Source: Kaistia defluvii (GTDB lineage Bacteria; Pseudomonadota; Alphaproteobacteria; Rhizobiales; Kaistiaceae). Taken from it: DNA of 64,000 nucleotides. Made by a program: the position numbers and the translations under genes. Below, in pieces: positions 17,786-26,471 of the stretch; the stretch's first letter is position 1, and every line of letters starts with the position of its first letter. The notes under the pieces are model-generated. The model saw only the letters and a program-made list of their open reading frames with translations, searched no databases and was not told the origin of the DNA. The stretch covers positions 124,001-188,000 of the forward strand of contig NZ_JBEPSM010000004.1 of NCBI RefSeq assembly GCF_040548815.1. Reading direction: 5' to 3'.

Positions 17786-18394
17786 ATGACGAAGGAAAAA
17801 GAACCCACCACGATCAAGAAATACGCGAACCGCCGGCTCTACAATACCGGTACCTCGACCTATGTGACGCTCGAAGACCTCGCGAACATGGTCAAGGCGG
17901 GTGAGGATTTCGTGGTTTTCGATGCCAAGTCCGGCGATGAGATCACCCGTTCGGTGCTGACCCAGATCATCTTCGAGCAGGAGAACAAGGGGCAGAACCT
18001 GCTTCCGATCACCTTCCTGCGCCAGTTGATCCGCTTCTATGGCGACTCGATGCAGAACCTGGTGCCGACCTATCTCGACTTCACCATCGACAGCCTGACG
18101 CGCGACCAGGACAAGCTGCGCGGCCAGATGGCCAACGCCTTCGGGCCCAGCGCCTTCACCGCGATCGAGGACACCGTCCGGCGCAACACCGAGATGTTCG
18201 AGCAGGCCATGCGCATGTTCCTGCCCTTCAGCGGCGGACGCCCGGAGCCGACCAGCAGCGCCCCGAACGGCAAGGCCGAGTCGCGGACGGCGGAAGCCCG
18301 GCCGGCGGAGCGCGCCGATGGCGAGTTCGACCTGCTGAAGCGCCAGCTCGACGAGATGCAGAAGAAGATCGAGAAGCTGGCCGAGAAGGGCTGA
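17786..18394 (+). CDS. phaR: Polyhydroxyalkanoate synthesis repressor PhaR
   Basis: The N-terminal PHB/PHA accumulation-regulator DNA-binding domain of this 202-residue protein is clear: TIKKYANRRLYNTGTSTYVT (residues 9-28), FVVFDAKSGDEITRSVL and QIIFEQENKG. A helical PHB-binding region follows, then a charged C-terminal coiled coil (LLKRQLDEMQKKIEKLAEKG). PhaR represses phasin and its own gene and is titrated by nascent PHB granules. ATG at 17786 has a GAGGGGAG ribosome binding site. It is divergent from phaAB. Confidence 0.93.
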   Translation: MTKEKEPTTIKKYANRRLYNTGTSTYVTLEDLANMVKAGEDFVVFDAKSGDEITRSVLTQIIFEQENKGQNLLPITFLRQLIRFYGDSMQNLVPTYLDFTIDSLTRDQDKLRGQMANAFGPSAFTAIEDTVRRNTEMFEQAMRMFLPFSGGRPEPTSSAPNGKAESRTAEARPAERADGEFDLLKRQLDEMQKKIEKLAEKG

Positions 18395-18597
18395 TCCTCT
18401 TTCCTTTCCAGCGCGACATCGCCCCGGCCGCCGCGCGGCCGGCGGGGGTTGTGAGTATCGCGTCGGGCGAAGGATTGCGCGCCGACGGGCGCCCGATTCG
18501 TTGCAGTCCGCCTTTCCAGTTCCTAAATGGAGGCCTGCCCTGGTCGGTGCGCGAATGTTTCGCCGCCTTCCCCACGGGTCGATGAGGCTACTGGCAC

Positions 18598-18981
18598 ATG
18601 GCAAAGATCCATCACGGTGACATTCTCGGCCCCGAGACCTTGGGCTCGAAGGAAGAAAAGGCGCGCGCCGAGACGGTGCGCCGCGGCTTCTGGAAGAAAT
18701 TCCGTACCGCCGCCCGCCACATTCCCTTCGCCGAGGACGTGGCCGCCGCCTATTTCTGCGCCTTCGACAGCGCCACGCCGATTCGGGTCCGCGCCACGCT
18801 GATCGGCGCGCTCGCCTATTTCGTGCTGCCGGTCGATGCCGTCCCCGACTTTCTGGTCGGCATTGGCTTCGCCGACGATGCGACCGTGCTGATGACCGCC
18901 TTGACCCTACTGCGCGGACACATCCAGCCGGCCCATTATGAAGCTGCGAAACGGGTGCTGGCCGGCGAAAAGCCGGCCTGA
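18598..18981 (+). CDS. YkvA family protein (DUF1232)
   Basis: This 127-residue protein has the DUF1232 motif ALAYFVLPVDAVPDFLVGIGFADD near residues 82-105, probably a membrane-associated helical hairpin. A basic amphipathic N-terminal region precedes it. The function is not known. It starts 203 bases after phaR and is probably transcribed separately. Confidence 0.85.
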   Translation: MAKIHHGDILGPETLGSKEEKARAETVRRGFWKKFRTAARHIPFAEDVAAAYFCAFDSATPIRVRATLIGALAYFVLPVDAVPDFLVGIGFADDATVLMTALTLLRGHIQPAHYEAAKRVLAGEKPA

Positions 18982-19211
18982 TCCGGCCCTGCCTGCAGGG
19001 CCCCGTTCCTTTCGGCCGGAGAGGTCACACTCTCGCCCCATTGGCCCGACCATCTCTGCATTCGAATGTCTGGCTGGATGACGGGATGGGCGCGGTTCAT
19101 GAAGGATTAGTGTTTCATGGATTGTTAACGGAACCCGCGCAGTTTGAGGTAATTGTTCGGGTGACGGAGCCACCCGCCCGATTGTTTTCTGGCAAATTTG
19201 GTGGGAAAAAT

Positions 19212-19727
19212 ATGAACGGAAAAAGGATCGCAACGGCAGCGCTCCTCATGGGTGCTTTGTTCGGTTTCGCAGAGACTGCGGCGGCGCAGACCCCGAAACG
19301 TATCGGCACTTACAAGGACTGGAGCTCCTACGCCTATTCCGACTCGCGTGGGAAAGTTTGCTACGCGGCCTCCCAGCCGAAGACACAGGCGCCGCAGGGC
19401 CTGAATCGCGATCCGGCCTATTTCATGGTCACCGCGCGGCCGTCCGAGAACGTCCGCAGCGAGGTGTCCGTAATCATCGGATATCCGTTCAAGGAAGGCT
19501 CCAAGCTGACGGTCGACATCGATGGACAGAAGTTCTCGATGTTCACCAAGGACGATGGCGCCTGGATCGAGAACGCGGCGCAGGAAACGGCACTGATCGC
19601 GGCCCTGAAGAAGGGGCATTCCATGTCCGTCAACGGCACGTCGCGCCGCGGCACCCAGACGAGCGACAGCTATTCGCTCGCCGGCGTCTCGGCCTCGCTC
19701 GACGCGCTCTCCAAGAACTGCCCGTAG
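19212..19727 (+). CDS. Invasion-associated locus B (IalB) family secreted protein
   Basis: This 171-residue protein has a signal peptide (basic MNGKR start, hydrophobic core to about residue 20, AAAQ cleavage near 25). Its mature part has IalB-family features: a W-S strand after TYKDWSSY, a paired Cys layout (KVCYAAS near residue 55 and the C-terminal KNCP), and repeated VxIGYPF/LTVDIDGQ strands. IalB was named for Bartonella erythrocyte entry, but most homologues are in environmental alphaproteobacteria and are periplasmic proteins of unknown role. The chosen ATG gives a canonical signal peptide. Confidence 0.8.
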   Translation: MNGKRIATAALLMGALFGFAETAAAQTPKRIGTYKDWSSYAYSDSRGKVCYAASQPKTQAPQGLNRDPAYFMVTARPSENVRSEVSVIIGYPFKEGSKLTVDIDGQKFSMFTKDDGAWIENAAQETALIAALKKGHSMSVNGTSRRGTQTSDSYSLAGVSASLDALSKNCP

Positions 19728-19752
19728 GGTTCGTTCCCGAATTCGAATTGGA

Positions 19753-19781
19753 TGGCCGGGCTCAGTCCCGGCCATTTGCTT
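19753..19781 (+). terminator. Terminator after IalB-like gene
   Basis: The stem TGGCCGGG/CCCGGCCA (19753-19760 and 19767-19774) has a 6-nt loop and is followed by TTTGCTT. Confidence 0.65.
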
Positions 19782-19838
19782 ATGCGGCGCAAGCGGCATC
19801 GCGCGGGCATGCAATCCAGGGGTTCAGCCCCTCTTTGA

Positions 19839-19867
19839 TTGACTCGGCCGGCCGTTCCGCGTTAAAA
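19839..19867 (+). promoter_or_regulatory. Candidate promoter of ffh operon
   Basis: The -35 TTGACT (19839-19844) and a -10-like TTAAAA (19862-19867) are separated by 17 bases. They lie about 155 bases upstream of ffh. Confidence 0.5.
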
Positions 19868-20021
19868 GCCGCCAAATTCTCGCGAAGAGGTATCCTCTGA
19901 GCCGCCGACCGGGACCCGATCCCGGAGGTCAACGTCCGCCAGCGCGTCGCGCCCGCGGGCGCTGAACGTCTTTGGGAATTCGGCGGATCGGAAGCGGTCC
20001 ATTCGAGGAAGAGCGGAACGG

Positions 20022-21566
20022 ATGTTCGACAACCTTTCAGAACGCCTCTCAGGCATTTTCGACAAGCTCACCCGTCGTGGCGCGCTGTCGGAAAACGACG
20101 TCAACGAGGCGATGCGCGAAGTTCGCCGCGCGCTGATCGAGGCTGACGTCGCGCTCGACGTCGTGCGTTCCTTCATCGACAAGGTCCGCTCGCGCGCCAT
20201 CGGCGCCGACGTCATCCGCTCGGTGACGCCCGGCCAGATGGTCGTCAAGATCGTGCACGACCAGCTGGTCGAGATGCTGGGCGCCGAAGCCGAGCCGATC
20301 GACCTCAACGCGCCTGCCCCTGTCGCCATCATGATGGTCGGCCTCCAGGGCTCGGGCAAGACAACCTCGTCCGCCAAGATCGCCCGCCGCCTGACCCTGC
20401 AGCAGAAGCGCAAGGTCCTGATGGCGTCGCTCGACGTCCGCCGCCCGGCCGCCCAGGAGCAGCTGCGCATCCTCGGCGAGCAGAACGGCATCGACACGCT
20501 GCCGATCGTCGCCGGCCAGTCGCCGACCGACATCGCCACCCGCACGCTGCAGGCCGCCCGCCTCGGCGGCTATGACGTCGTCATCCTCGACACCGCCGGC
20601 CGCACGCATATCGATGAGCCGCTGATGGTCGAGATGGCCGACATCAAGGCCATCGCCAAGCCGCACGAGATCCTGCTCGTCGCCGACAGCCTGACCGGTC
20701 AGGACGCCGTGAACCTCGCCCGTTCGTTCAACGAGCGCGTCGGCATCACCGGCATCGTGCTGACCCGCGCCGATGGCGACGGCCGCGGCGGCGCGGCGCT
20801 GTCGATGCGCGCCGTCACCGGCAAGCCGATCAAGCTGATCGGTACCGGCGAAAAGGCGGAAGACCTCGAAGACTTCCATCCCGGCCGTATCGCCAACCGC
20901 ATTCTCGGCATGGGCGACATCGTCTCGCTGGTCGAGAAGGCCGCGCAGAACATCGACATGGAAGAGGCCGCCAAGGCGGCCGAGAAGATGCGCAAGGGCA
21001 TCTTCGACCTCGACGATCTCGCCGCCCAGCTTCGCCAGATGGAGAAGATCGGCGGCATGTCCGGCATGCTCGGCATGCTGCCCGGCGTCGGCAAGATCAA
21101 GAAGCAGCTCGACGGCGCCAATCTCGACGACAGCATGATCAAGCGCCAGGTCGCGATCATCTCGTCCATGACCAAGGCCGAGCGCCGCAATCCCGACATC
21201 CTCAAGGCCAGCAGGAAGAAGCGCATCGCCGCCGGTTCCGGCTCGAAGGTCGAGGACGTCAACCGCCTGCTCAAGATGCACCGCCAGATGGCCGATATGA
21301 TGAAGGCCATGGGCAAGCAGAAGGGCGGCGGCATGCTGGGCAAGATGATGGGCGCGCTCGGTGGCGGCATGGGCGGCATGCCTCCCGGCGGCATAGGTGG
21401 CGGCATGCCCAACATCGATCCGGCCCAGCTGGAAAAGCTTGCCAAGCAGATGGGTGGCGGCGCCGGCCTGCCGCCCGGCCTCGGCAAGGGAATGCCCGGC
21501 CTGCCGGGCCTCGGCGGCAAGCTGCCGGGCCTGGGTGGCATACCCGGCCTCGGCAAGAAGAAATAA
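20022..21566 (+). CDS. ffh: Signal recognition particle protein Ffh
   Basis: This 514-residue SRP54 GTPase binds 4.5S RNA and signal peptides and delivers ribosomes to FtsY. The N domain is residues 1-90. The G domain has GLQGSGKTTSSAKIA (near residue 107), SLDVRRPAAQEQL, DTAGR (near 190) and TRADGDGRGGAAL (near 247). The M domain (from about 300) contains MKRQVAIISSMTKAERRNP. An unusually long Gly/Met/Pro-rich tail (GGGMGGMPPGG-type) closes the protein. It heads the ffh-rpsP-rimM-trmD operon. Confidence 0.96.
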   Translation: MFDNLSERLSGIFDKLTRRGALSENDVNEAMREVRRALIEADVALDVVRSFIDKVRSRAIGADVIRSVTPGQMVVKIVHDQLVEMLGAEAEPIDLNAPAPVAIMMVGLQGSGKTTSSAKIARRLTLQQKRKVLMASLDVRRPAAQEQLRILGEQNGIDTLPIVAGQSPTDIATRTLQAARLGGYDVVILDTAGRTHIDEPLMVEMADIKAIAKPHEILLVADSLTGQDAVNLARSFNERVGITGIVLTRADGDGRGGAALSMRAVTGKPIKLIGTGEKAEDLEDFHPGRIANRILGMGDIVSLVEKAAQNIDMEEAAKAAEKMRKGIFDLDDLAAQLRQMEKIGGMSGMLGMLPGVGKIKKQLDGANLDDSMIKRQVAIISSMTKAERRNPDILKASRKKRIAAGSGSKVEDVNRLLKMHRQMADMMKAMGKQKGGGMLGKMMGALGGGMGGMPPGGIGGGMPNIDPAQLEKLAKQMGGGAGLPPGLGKGMPGLPGLGGKLPGLGGIPGLGKKK

Positions 21567-21625
21567 CCAGTACGGACCCCGGTCCCTAACCCTTCAGAAG
21601 ATCTCGTTTTAAAAGGAAGAGAAGC

Positions 21626-21988
21626 ATGTCCCTCAAGATCCGTCTTTCCCGCGGTGGTGCCAAGAAGCGTCCGTTCTACCGTATCGTCGTCACCGATGCC
21701 CGTTCGCCGCGCGACGGCCGCTTCATCGAGCGTATCGGCACGTTCGACCCGATGCTGGCCAAGGACGCCGCCAACCGCGTCGTGCTCGACCTCGACCGCG
21801 CCAAGCATTGGCTGTCGGTCGGCGCGCAGGCGACCGATCGCGTCGCCCGCTTCCTGAGCGATGCCGGCGTCGTCAAGCGCGACCCGCGCAACAACCCCGA
21901 GAAGGCAGTCCCGGGCAAGAAGGCCCAGGAGCGCGTTGCCGAGAAGGCCAAAAAGGCCGAAGCCGCTGCTGCAGCCGCTGCCGAGTAA
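21626..21988 (+). CDS. rpsP: 30S ribosomal protein S16
   Basis: This 120-residue protein has the S16 core [36 protein letters not shown] and [17 protein letters not shown]. The C-terminal tail is Lys/Ala-rich, as in other alphaproteobacteria. A GGAAGAG site precedes the ATG. It is the second gene of the operon, 59 bases after ffh. Confidence 0.97.
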   Translation: MSLKIRLSRGGAKKRPFYRIVVTDARSPRDGRFIERIGTFDPMLAKDAANRVVLDLDRAKHWLSVGAQATDRVARFLSDAGVVKRDPRNNPEKAVPGKKAQERVAEKAKKAEAAAAAAAE

Positions 21989-22011
21989 TTCAGGGATCCG
22001 TCCCTCGCCAT

Positions 22012-22038
22012 TCCCTCTCCCGCACGCGGGAGAGGGTT
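22012..22038. repeat. Palindromic repeat family E copy
   Basis: CCCTCTCCCGCACGCGGGAGAGGG hairpin in the 190-bp gap between rpsP and rimM. It has no T-run, so it is probably an intra-operon repeat and not a full terminator. Confidence 0.6.
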
Positions 22039-22178
22039 TCTGCCGACGCACCCGCCCCGTCTGATGACGGCCCGCCGGACGTCCTGCCCGCCCAAGGTGC
22101 GTATTCGACCGGGATCGGGCCGCCTGCTTCCCATGCAGGCCCCTATCCGGCCATGACCGCTGACAGAAAGACCCGCCG

Positions 22179-22730
22179 ATGCCCGCTCCGGACCCAGACC
22201 AGGTTCTCCTCGGCCAATTCGGTGCCGCCCACGGCATCCGCGGCGAGATCAAGATCAATTCCTATACCGAGGAGCCGCTCGGCATCGCCGATTACGGCCC
22301 CTTCACCCTCGATGACGGCCGCGTCGTCGAGATCGATTCCGTTCGCATGCAGGGTGACGGCGTCGTCGCCCGCATCAAGGGCATCTCGGATCGCAATGGC
22401 GCCGAGACCTTGCGCAACCGCAAGCTGTTCGTCGAGCGCGCCGCCTTGCCGGAACTCGAGGAAGAAGACGATTTCTACCACGCCGACCTGATCGATCTGG
22501 CGCTCGAACTCACCGATGGCAGCGCCTATGGCAAGATCGTCTCGGTGCAGAATTTCGGCGCTGGCGACCTGATCGAGATCGAGCCGGCCGCGGGCGGCAA
22601 GACCTTCTACCTGCCCTTTACCCGCGCCATTGTGCCGACGGTCGACATCAAGGCCGGCCGCGCCGTCGTTGTGCCGCCGCCCGAGACCGAAGCGCGCCCG
22701 GAGGACGGCGAGCCCGAGGCCGAGGCGTGA
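22179..22730 (+). CDS. rimM: 16S rRNA processing protein RimM
   Basis: This 183-residue 30S maturation factor binds S19. The N-terminal domain begins with [23 protein letters not shown] (near residues 9-31), has a [13 protein letters not shown] junction, and continues into a PRC-barrel with [13 protein letters not shown] and [14 protein letters not shown]. An acidic C-terminal tail follows. Its stop overlaps the trmD start by 3 bases in a GTGA arrangement. Confidence 0.94.
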   Translation: MPAPDPDQVLLGQFGAAHGIRGEIKINSYTEEPLGIADYGPFTLDDGRVVEIDSVRMQGDGVVARIKGISDRNGAETLRNRKLFVERAALPELEEEDDFYHADLIDLALELTDGSAYGKIVSVQNFGAGDLIEIEPAAGGKTFYLPFTRAIVPTVDIKAGRAVVVPPPETEARPEDGEPEAEA

Positions 22731-23470
22731 GCGATTCATTCGCAGACGCGCCCGGCGCGGCGACCGCGACGCCCGACCAGGCCGGTCGCTGGCGCGCCAC
22801 CATCCTCACCCTATACCCCGAAATGTTCCCGGGCCCGCTCGGGCAATCGCTCTCCGGCAAGGCGATGGCCGAGGGCAAGTGGTCGCTCGACGCGGTCAAC
22901 ATCCGTGATTCCGCCACGACCAAGCACCGCAATGTCGACGACACGCCGGCCGGCGGCGGCCCCGGCATGGTGATGCGCGCCGACGTCGTGGCACGCGCGC
23001 TCGATGCCGCGGCACCGGGCGACGACCCCCGCCCTCGCCTTCTGATGAGCCCGCGCGGCAAGCCGCTCGACCAGGCGCGCGTGCGCGAGCTCGCTGTCGG
23101 CCCCGGCGCGCTGATCCTGTGCGGCCGGTTCGAAGGCGTCGACGAACGCGTCATCGAGGCGCGCCAGCTCGAGGAAGTCTCGATCGGCGACTACGTGCTC
23201 TCGGGCGGCGAGCTTGGCGCCATGGTGCTGTTGGATGCCATCGTCCGCCTGCTGCCGGGCGTGATGGGCGGGGCGGAATCCGGCACCGAGGAGAGCTTCG
23301 AGGGCGGCCTGCTGGAATATCCGCACTACACCCGCCCGCGCGAATGGGAGGGCCGCTCCATTCCCGACGTGCTGCTTTCCGGCGACCACGCCGCGATCGC
23401 CAGATGGCGGCGCCAGCAATCCGAGCGCATCACGGCCGAGCGCCGGCCCGACCTGCTCGACAAGAGCTGA
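22727..23470 (+). CDS. trmD: tRNA (guanine-N1)-methyltransferase TrmD
   Basis: This 247-residue SPOUT-class enzyme makes m1G37 in tRNA. It has [13 protein letters not shown] near residue 26, [13 protein letters not shown] near residue 72, [12 protein letters not shown] near residue 128 and the trefoil-knot SAM-binding [21 protein letters not shown] near residue 148, with the PHYTRP motif near residue 198. GTG start at 22727 overlaps the rimM stop; a short 22-residue N-terminal extension precedes the usual start of the family. It is the last gene of the operon. Confidence 0.95.
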   Translation: MSDSFADAPGAATATPDQAGRWRATILTLYPEMFPGPLGQSLSGKAMAEGKWSLDAVNIRDSATTKHRNVDDTPAGGGPGMVMRADVVARALDAAAPGDDPRPRLLMSPRGKPLDQARVRELAVGPGALILCGRFEGVDERVIEARQLEEVSIGDYVLSGGELGAMVLLDAIVRLLPGVMGGAESGTEESFEGGLLEYPHYTRPREWEGRSIPDVLLSGDHAAIARWRRQQSERITAERRPDLLDKS

Positions 23471-23472
23471 CC

Positions 23473-24162
23473 TCAGCGGTCGCCGCCGGGAGCGGCGGCG
23501 GCCTCGAACACCCGCGCAAGACCTTCGACGAGTTGCTCGTCCGAATAGATCAGCGGATCGTCCATCGGCTCGACCATGCCCTTCATCGTCAGCAGGCCGA
23601 TCGCCGAGAGATAGGCGAGGAACGCCAACAGGCGCGGTTCGACGGCCGCGCGCGGGGTGCGCTCGCCCCGTTCCGCCACCAGCATCTCGGTTGCTTTCGC
23701 GAACAGCAGGTCATTCAGCGGACGGATGCGTTCGAACTGGTCGCGATCCCAGGTGAGCGCGCCGGCGCCGGCGACCTGCCCGAACAGGAAGGCGAGCCGG
23801 AAATCATCCAGGCGTGGGGCGAAGGCGGTCACTGTCTCCCCGATGATCGCCCGCAGCGCGCCGCCGCCATCGGACGCCTGCGCGACCCCCTGCTGCACGG
23901 CCTTCGCCTGCGCTTCGATCACGCCATGCACGAGTTCGAAGACCAGAGCGTCCTTGGACGGGAAATAGTAATAGAGCCCGGTCTTCGACATCCCGACCTC
24001 CCTCGCCACCGCGTCGAGCGTCATCGCGCCAATGCCGTGCCGGAACAGGACGCGACGGGCGGCGTGCAGGATTTCCTCGCGCGACTGGTCCCGCTTGCGC
24101 TCGCGCCGTGCGGCCCGCGCCGCCGTCTTGTCGGCGCCCGGTTCGCCCTCGTCATCCGCCAC
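23473..24162 (-). CDS. TetR family transcriptional regulator
   Basis: This 229-residue repressor has a TetR helix-turn-helix: REEILHAARRVLFRHG, then MTLDAVAREVGMSKTGLYYYFPSKDAL. A ligand-binding helical C-terminal domain follows. I prefer the GTG at 24162, which has GGAGG 9 bases upstream. An ATG at 24216 in the same frame lacks a ribosome binding site and would extend the protein by 18 residues into an AT-rich, promoter-like zone. It is divergent from the MAPEG gene, which it probably controls. Confidence 0.84.
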   Translation of the reverse strand: MADDEGEPGADKTAARAARRERKRDQSREEILHAARRVLFRHGIGAMTLDAVAREVGMSKTGLYYYFPSKDALVFELVHGVIEAQAKAVQQGVAQASDGGGALRAIIGETVTAFAPRLDDFRLAFLFGQVAGAGALTWDRDQFERIRPLNDLLFAKATEMLVAERGERTPRAAVEPRLLAFLAYLSAIGLLTMKGMVEPMDDPLIYSDEQLVEGLARVFEAAAAPGGDR

Positions 24163-24216
24163 CCTCGTCAACCTCCGTACCAGCCTTCGAATTCCATTCC
24201 GTAAAATATCCTCCAT

Positions 24217-24244
24217 TTGACTTTTTCGAACAACGGTCTAAAAA
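24217..24244 (+). promoter_or_regulatory. Candidate promoter of MAPEG gene
   Basis: TTGACT (24217-24222) and TAAAAA (24239-24244) have a 16-base spacer. The spacer starts with TTTTCGAACAACGG and holds a TTCGAA palindrome that could be part of a TetR operator. The predicted start of transcription is near 24251, which favours translation from the ATG at 24300. Confidence 0.45.
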
Positions 24245-24299
24245 TTGAATCATGGTCGTGGAGATAAGGCGCGCGTTCGCCGAACGGTGGAGACTGGCA

Positions 24300-24773
24300 A
24301 TGGACAGGCTGAGCTTCGACAACCCGCTGTTCGCGACCTATGTCATCGCGGCGACGCTTCTCATCCTCAAGGCCGCGGCCATGTCCTGGCTGGTGGTCTT
24401 CCGGATGATCCGGGAGAATGGCGGCTTTCGGTCGCCCGAGGATCTGAAGAAGACCCTCGCCAATCCCAATCCGCACCCGGGCCAGTTGGAGCCCAATCCG
24501 CGCGTCGAGCGGGCGCGCCGGATTCAGCTCAATGACCTCGAGAGCTTTCCCTATTTCCTGGTGGCCGGATTCCTCTGGATCCTGACGTCGCCGTCGCTGT
24601 GGCTGGCCCAATGGCTGTTCTACGGCTATGTGGTGACGCGGGCCTTGCACTTCGTCGCCTACCTGACGGCCCGCACGCACGACCTGCGCTCGCTGCTCTG
24701 GACGCCCGGCTCGCTGATCCTGATCTACATGGCAGGCAGCACGCTGTTCTCGGCGCTGCTGCATGCGGCCTAG
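24300..24773 (+). CDS. MAPEG family membrane protein
   Basis: This 157-residue protein has four predicted membrane helices and the MAPEG signature VERARRIQLNDLESFPYFLVAG near residues 71-92 (E-R-x-x-R, N-D-x-E and P). It most resembles the microsomal prostaglandin E synthase-1 / glutathione transferase-like branch. Such proteins act on lipophilic substrates, often with glutathione. The ATG at 24300 has GGTGGAG 7 bases upstream; an ATG at 24252 would add 16 residues but lacks a site. It is divergent from the TetR gene. Confidence 0.8.
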   Translation: MDRLSFDNPLFATYVIAATLLILKAAAMSWLVVFRMIRENGGFRSPEDLKKTLANPNPHPGQLEPNPRVERARRIQLNDLESFPYFLVAGFLWILTSPSLWLAQWLFYGYVVTRALHFVAYLTARTHDLRSLLWTPGSLILIYMAGSTLFSALLHAA

Positions 24774-24947
24774 CCGGACGGCTTGCCGCGCAGGCGATCC
24801 GCCGGCCGGCCAAAGGCTGGACTTTCCGCTCCGCTTCCTGTACACGCGCGCCATCCAAAGCCTTCAACGGCTAAGGAACAATAACTGAAAACAGCGCACC
24901 GAAACGCTAGCGGTCCGAAAAGGGCCGCATCGGCAGGAGTTGAGACT

Positions 24948-25334
24948 ATGGTCAATATCATCGAACAGCTCGAGAAAGAGCAGCTCGAAATCGTCGCCGC
25001 CATGCGTGCGGTTCCCGAGTTCCAGCCCGGCGACACCGTCAAGGTCAACGTGAAGGTTGTCGAAGGCACCCGTTCGCGCGTCCAGGCCTATGAAGGCGTC
25101 TGCATCGCCCGTTCCGGCGGCGGCCTCTCGGAGAGCTTCACCGTCCGCAAGATTTCCTATGGCGAAGGCGTCGAGCGCGTTTTCCCGGTCTACTCGCCGC
25201 TGATCGCCGGCATCGAAGTCGTCCGCCGCGGCAAGGTTCGCCGCGCGAAGCTTTACTACCTGCGCGATCGTCGCGGTAAGTCGGCTCGTATCGTCGAGCG
25301 GACCGAGCCCCGCAAGGAGAAGGCGAAGGCTTAA
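24948..25334 (+). CDS. rplS: 50S ribosomal protein L19
   Basis: This 128-residue protein has the L19 core [30 protein letters not shown]-like [28 protein letters not shown] and [34 protein letters not shown] precedes the ATG. A strong terminator follows. Separation from trmD by the TetR/MAPEG pair breaks the common rimM-trmD-rplS linkage. Confidence 0.97.
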   Translation: MVNIIEQLEKEQLEIVAAMRAVPEFQPGDTVKVNVKVVEGTRSRVQAYEGVCIARSGGGLSESFTVRKISYGEGVERVFPVYSPLIAGIEVVRRGKVRRAKLYYLRDRRGKSARIVERTEPRKEKAKA

Positions 25335-25358
25335 GCCTTTCGGCTTCCAGAATTGCGA

Positions 25359-25389
25359 AGGCGGGTCCCAGCGACCCGCCTTTTTTTAT
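25359..25389 (+). terminator. Rho-independent terminator of rplS
   Basis: AGGCGGGTC/GACCCGCCT stem (25359-25367 and 25373-25381) with a 5-nt loop and a run of seven or more T. Confidence 0.9.
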
Positions 25390-25402
25390 TGGGGAGAGGA
25401 CC

Positions 25403-26215
25403 ATGGATCGCTTCAAGCAGAGCAACCGCGCCAATTGGGACGAGCGCGCCGAGATCCATGCGCAGGACCGGACCGGCTTCTATGCGATTGACCGCTTCCT
25501 CGCCGGCGAGGACGTGCTCTATCCCATCGAATCCGCCGAGATCGGCGCCGTTTCCGGCCTGAAGCTGGCGCATTTCCAGTGCCATATCGGCATCGACACG
25601 CTCTGCCTCGCCCGCCGCGGCGCCATCGCCACCGGGCTCGACTTCTCGCCGCAGGCGATCGCCAAGGCGCGCGCGCTTTCGGTGCGCTCCGGGGTTCAAG
25701 CCGATTTCGTCGAGGGCGAGGTCTATGACGCGCCGGACCTTCTCGGCACGGATTTCGACATGGTCTTCACCAGCTGGGGCACGATCACCTGGCTCGACGA
25801 CATCCGTGCCTGGGCGAAGGCGATTGCCGGCACGCTGAAGCCGGGCGGGCGGCTCTATTTCGCCGACAGCAGCCCCGCCATCGCGACGCACGAGGAAATC
25901 GACGGCGTGATCCGGCCGCATTACGACTGGCGCTCCGCGCGCGAAAAGCCGCAGCGCTTCGATTCCCCCACTACCTATACGGGGGACGAGACGCCGCTGG
26001 TCACCGACTTCACCTATGAGTGGATGCGCGGCACCTCGGACGTGATCGACGCCCTGCTCCGGGCCGGAATGCAGCTCGACTTCCTGCGCGAGCACGAAGT
26101 GTTGCCTTTCAAACTGTTTCCGATGATGGTCGATGCCGGGAGCCGCATGTTCCAGTTGCCCGCCGGCATTCCGCGCATGCCGCTCGCCCTGTCGCTCGGG
26201 GCGACGAAACGCTGA
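25403..26215 (+). CDS. Class I SAM-dependent methyltransferase
   Basis: This 270-residue protein begins SNRANWDERAEIHAQ and shows a cyclopropane/ubiquinone-type methyltransferase fold. Motif I is AHFQCHIGIDTLCLARRGA near residue 53, with TGLDFSPQAIAKARAL after it. A post-I acidic strand contains DMVFTSWGTITWLDD near residue 119 and LKPGGRLYFADSSPA lies near residue 146. The substrate is unknown. GGAGAGGACC precedes the start. Confidence 0.82.
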   Translation: MDRFKQSNRANWDERAEIHAQDRTGFYAIDRFLAGEDVLYPIESAEIGAVSGLKLAHFQCHIGIDTLCLARRGAIATGLDFSPQAIAKARALSVRSGVQADFVEGEVYDAPDLLGTDFDMVFTSWGTITWLDDIRAWAKAIAGTLKPGGRLYFADSSPAIATHEEIDGVIRPHYDWRSAREKPQRFDSPTTYTGDETPLVTDFTYEWMRGTSDVIDALLRAGMQLDFLREHEVLPFKLFPMMVDAGSRMFQLPAGIPRMPLALSLGATKR

Positions 26216-26226
26216 CCGATCGGTCA
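26213..26226. promoter_or_regulatory. 14-bp perfect palindrome
   Basis: TGACCGATCGGTCA spans the methyltransferase stop codon. It lies upstream of the candidate leuC promoter and could be an operator; no regulator can be assigned. Confidence 0.35.
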
Positions 26227-26235
26227 TGATCCGAA

Positions 26236-26264
26236 TTGTCGTTCTGGCAATTGACTGCTATTTA
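26236..26264 (+). promoter_or_regulatory. Candidate promoter of leuC leader
   Basis: TTGTCG (26236-26241) and TATTTA (26259-26264) have a 17-base spacer. Predicted transcription would begin near 26271, only a few bases before the small ORF. Confidence 0.4.
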
Positions 26265-26272
26265 GAACCGCT

Positions 26273-26407
26273 ATGAACAGCCCCTTCGCCCGCATCCATC
26301 AGCCGACGACCGCCGAATTTGCGGCGCTGACGGATCATGCGCGGCTTCCCTGGCGGTTTTTCGCCCGTCTGCTGGCAACCGAGGATCGCGGTTCCGATCG
26401 ACTTTGA
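26273..26407 (+). CDS. Small ORF upstream of leuC (44 codons)
   Basis: The ORF starts at the ATG at 26273 and ends at TGA 26405-26407. It encodes [10 protein letters not shown] at the N-terminus and a [16 protein letters not shown] segment later, with five Leu codons in 44. There is no Shine-Dalgarno sequence; if the predicted promoter is right, the message would be almost leaderless. A weak GGGGC/GCCCC hairpin follows and then the leuC ribosome binding site. It could be a regulatory leader peptide for leuC, but Leu codons are not clustered beyond one pair. Confidence 0.35.
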   Translation: MNSPFARIHQPTTAEFAALTDHARLPWRFFARLLATEDRGSDRL

Positions 26408-26471
26408 CGGGGCAGTGGCCCCGAACGATCGACCCTCGCGCAAGCAATTTATCCTTCAGGAAGAAGACGTC

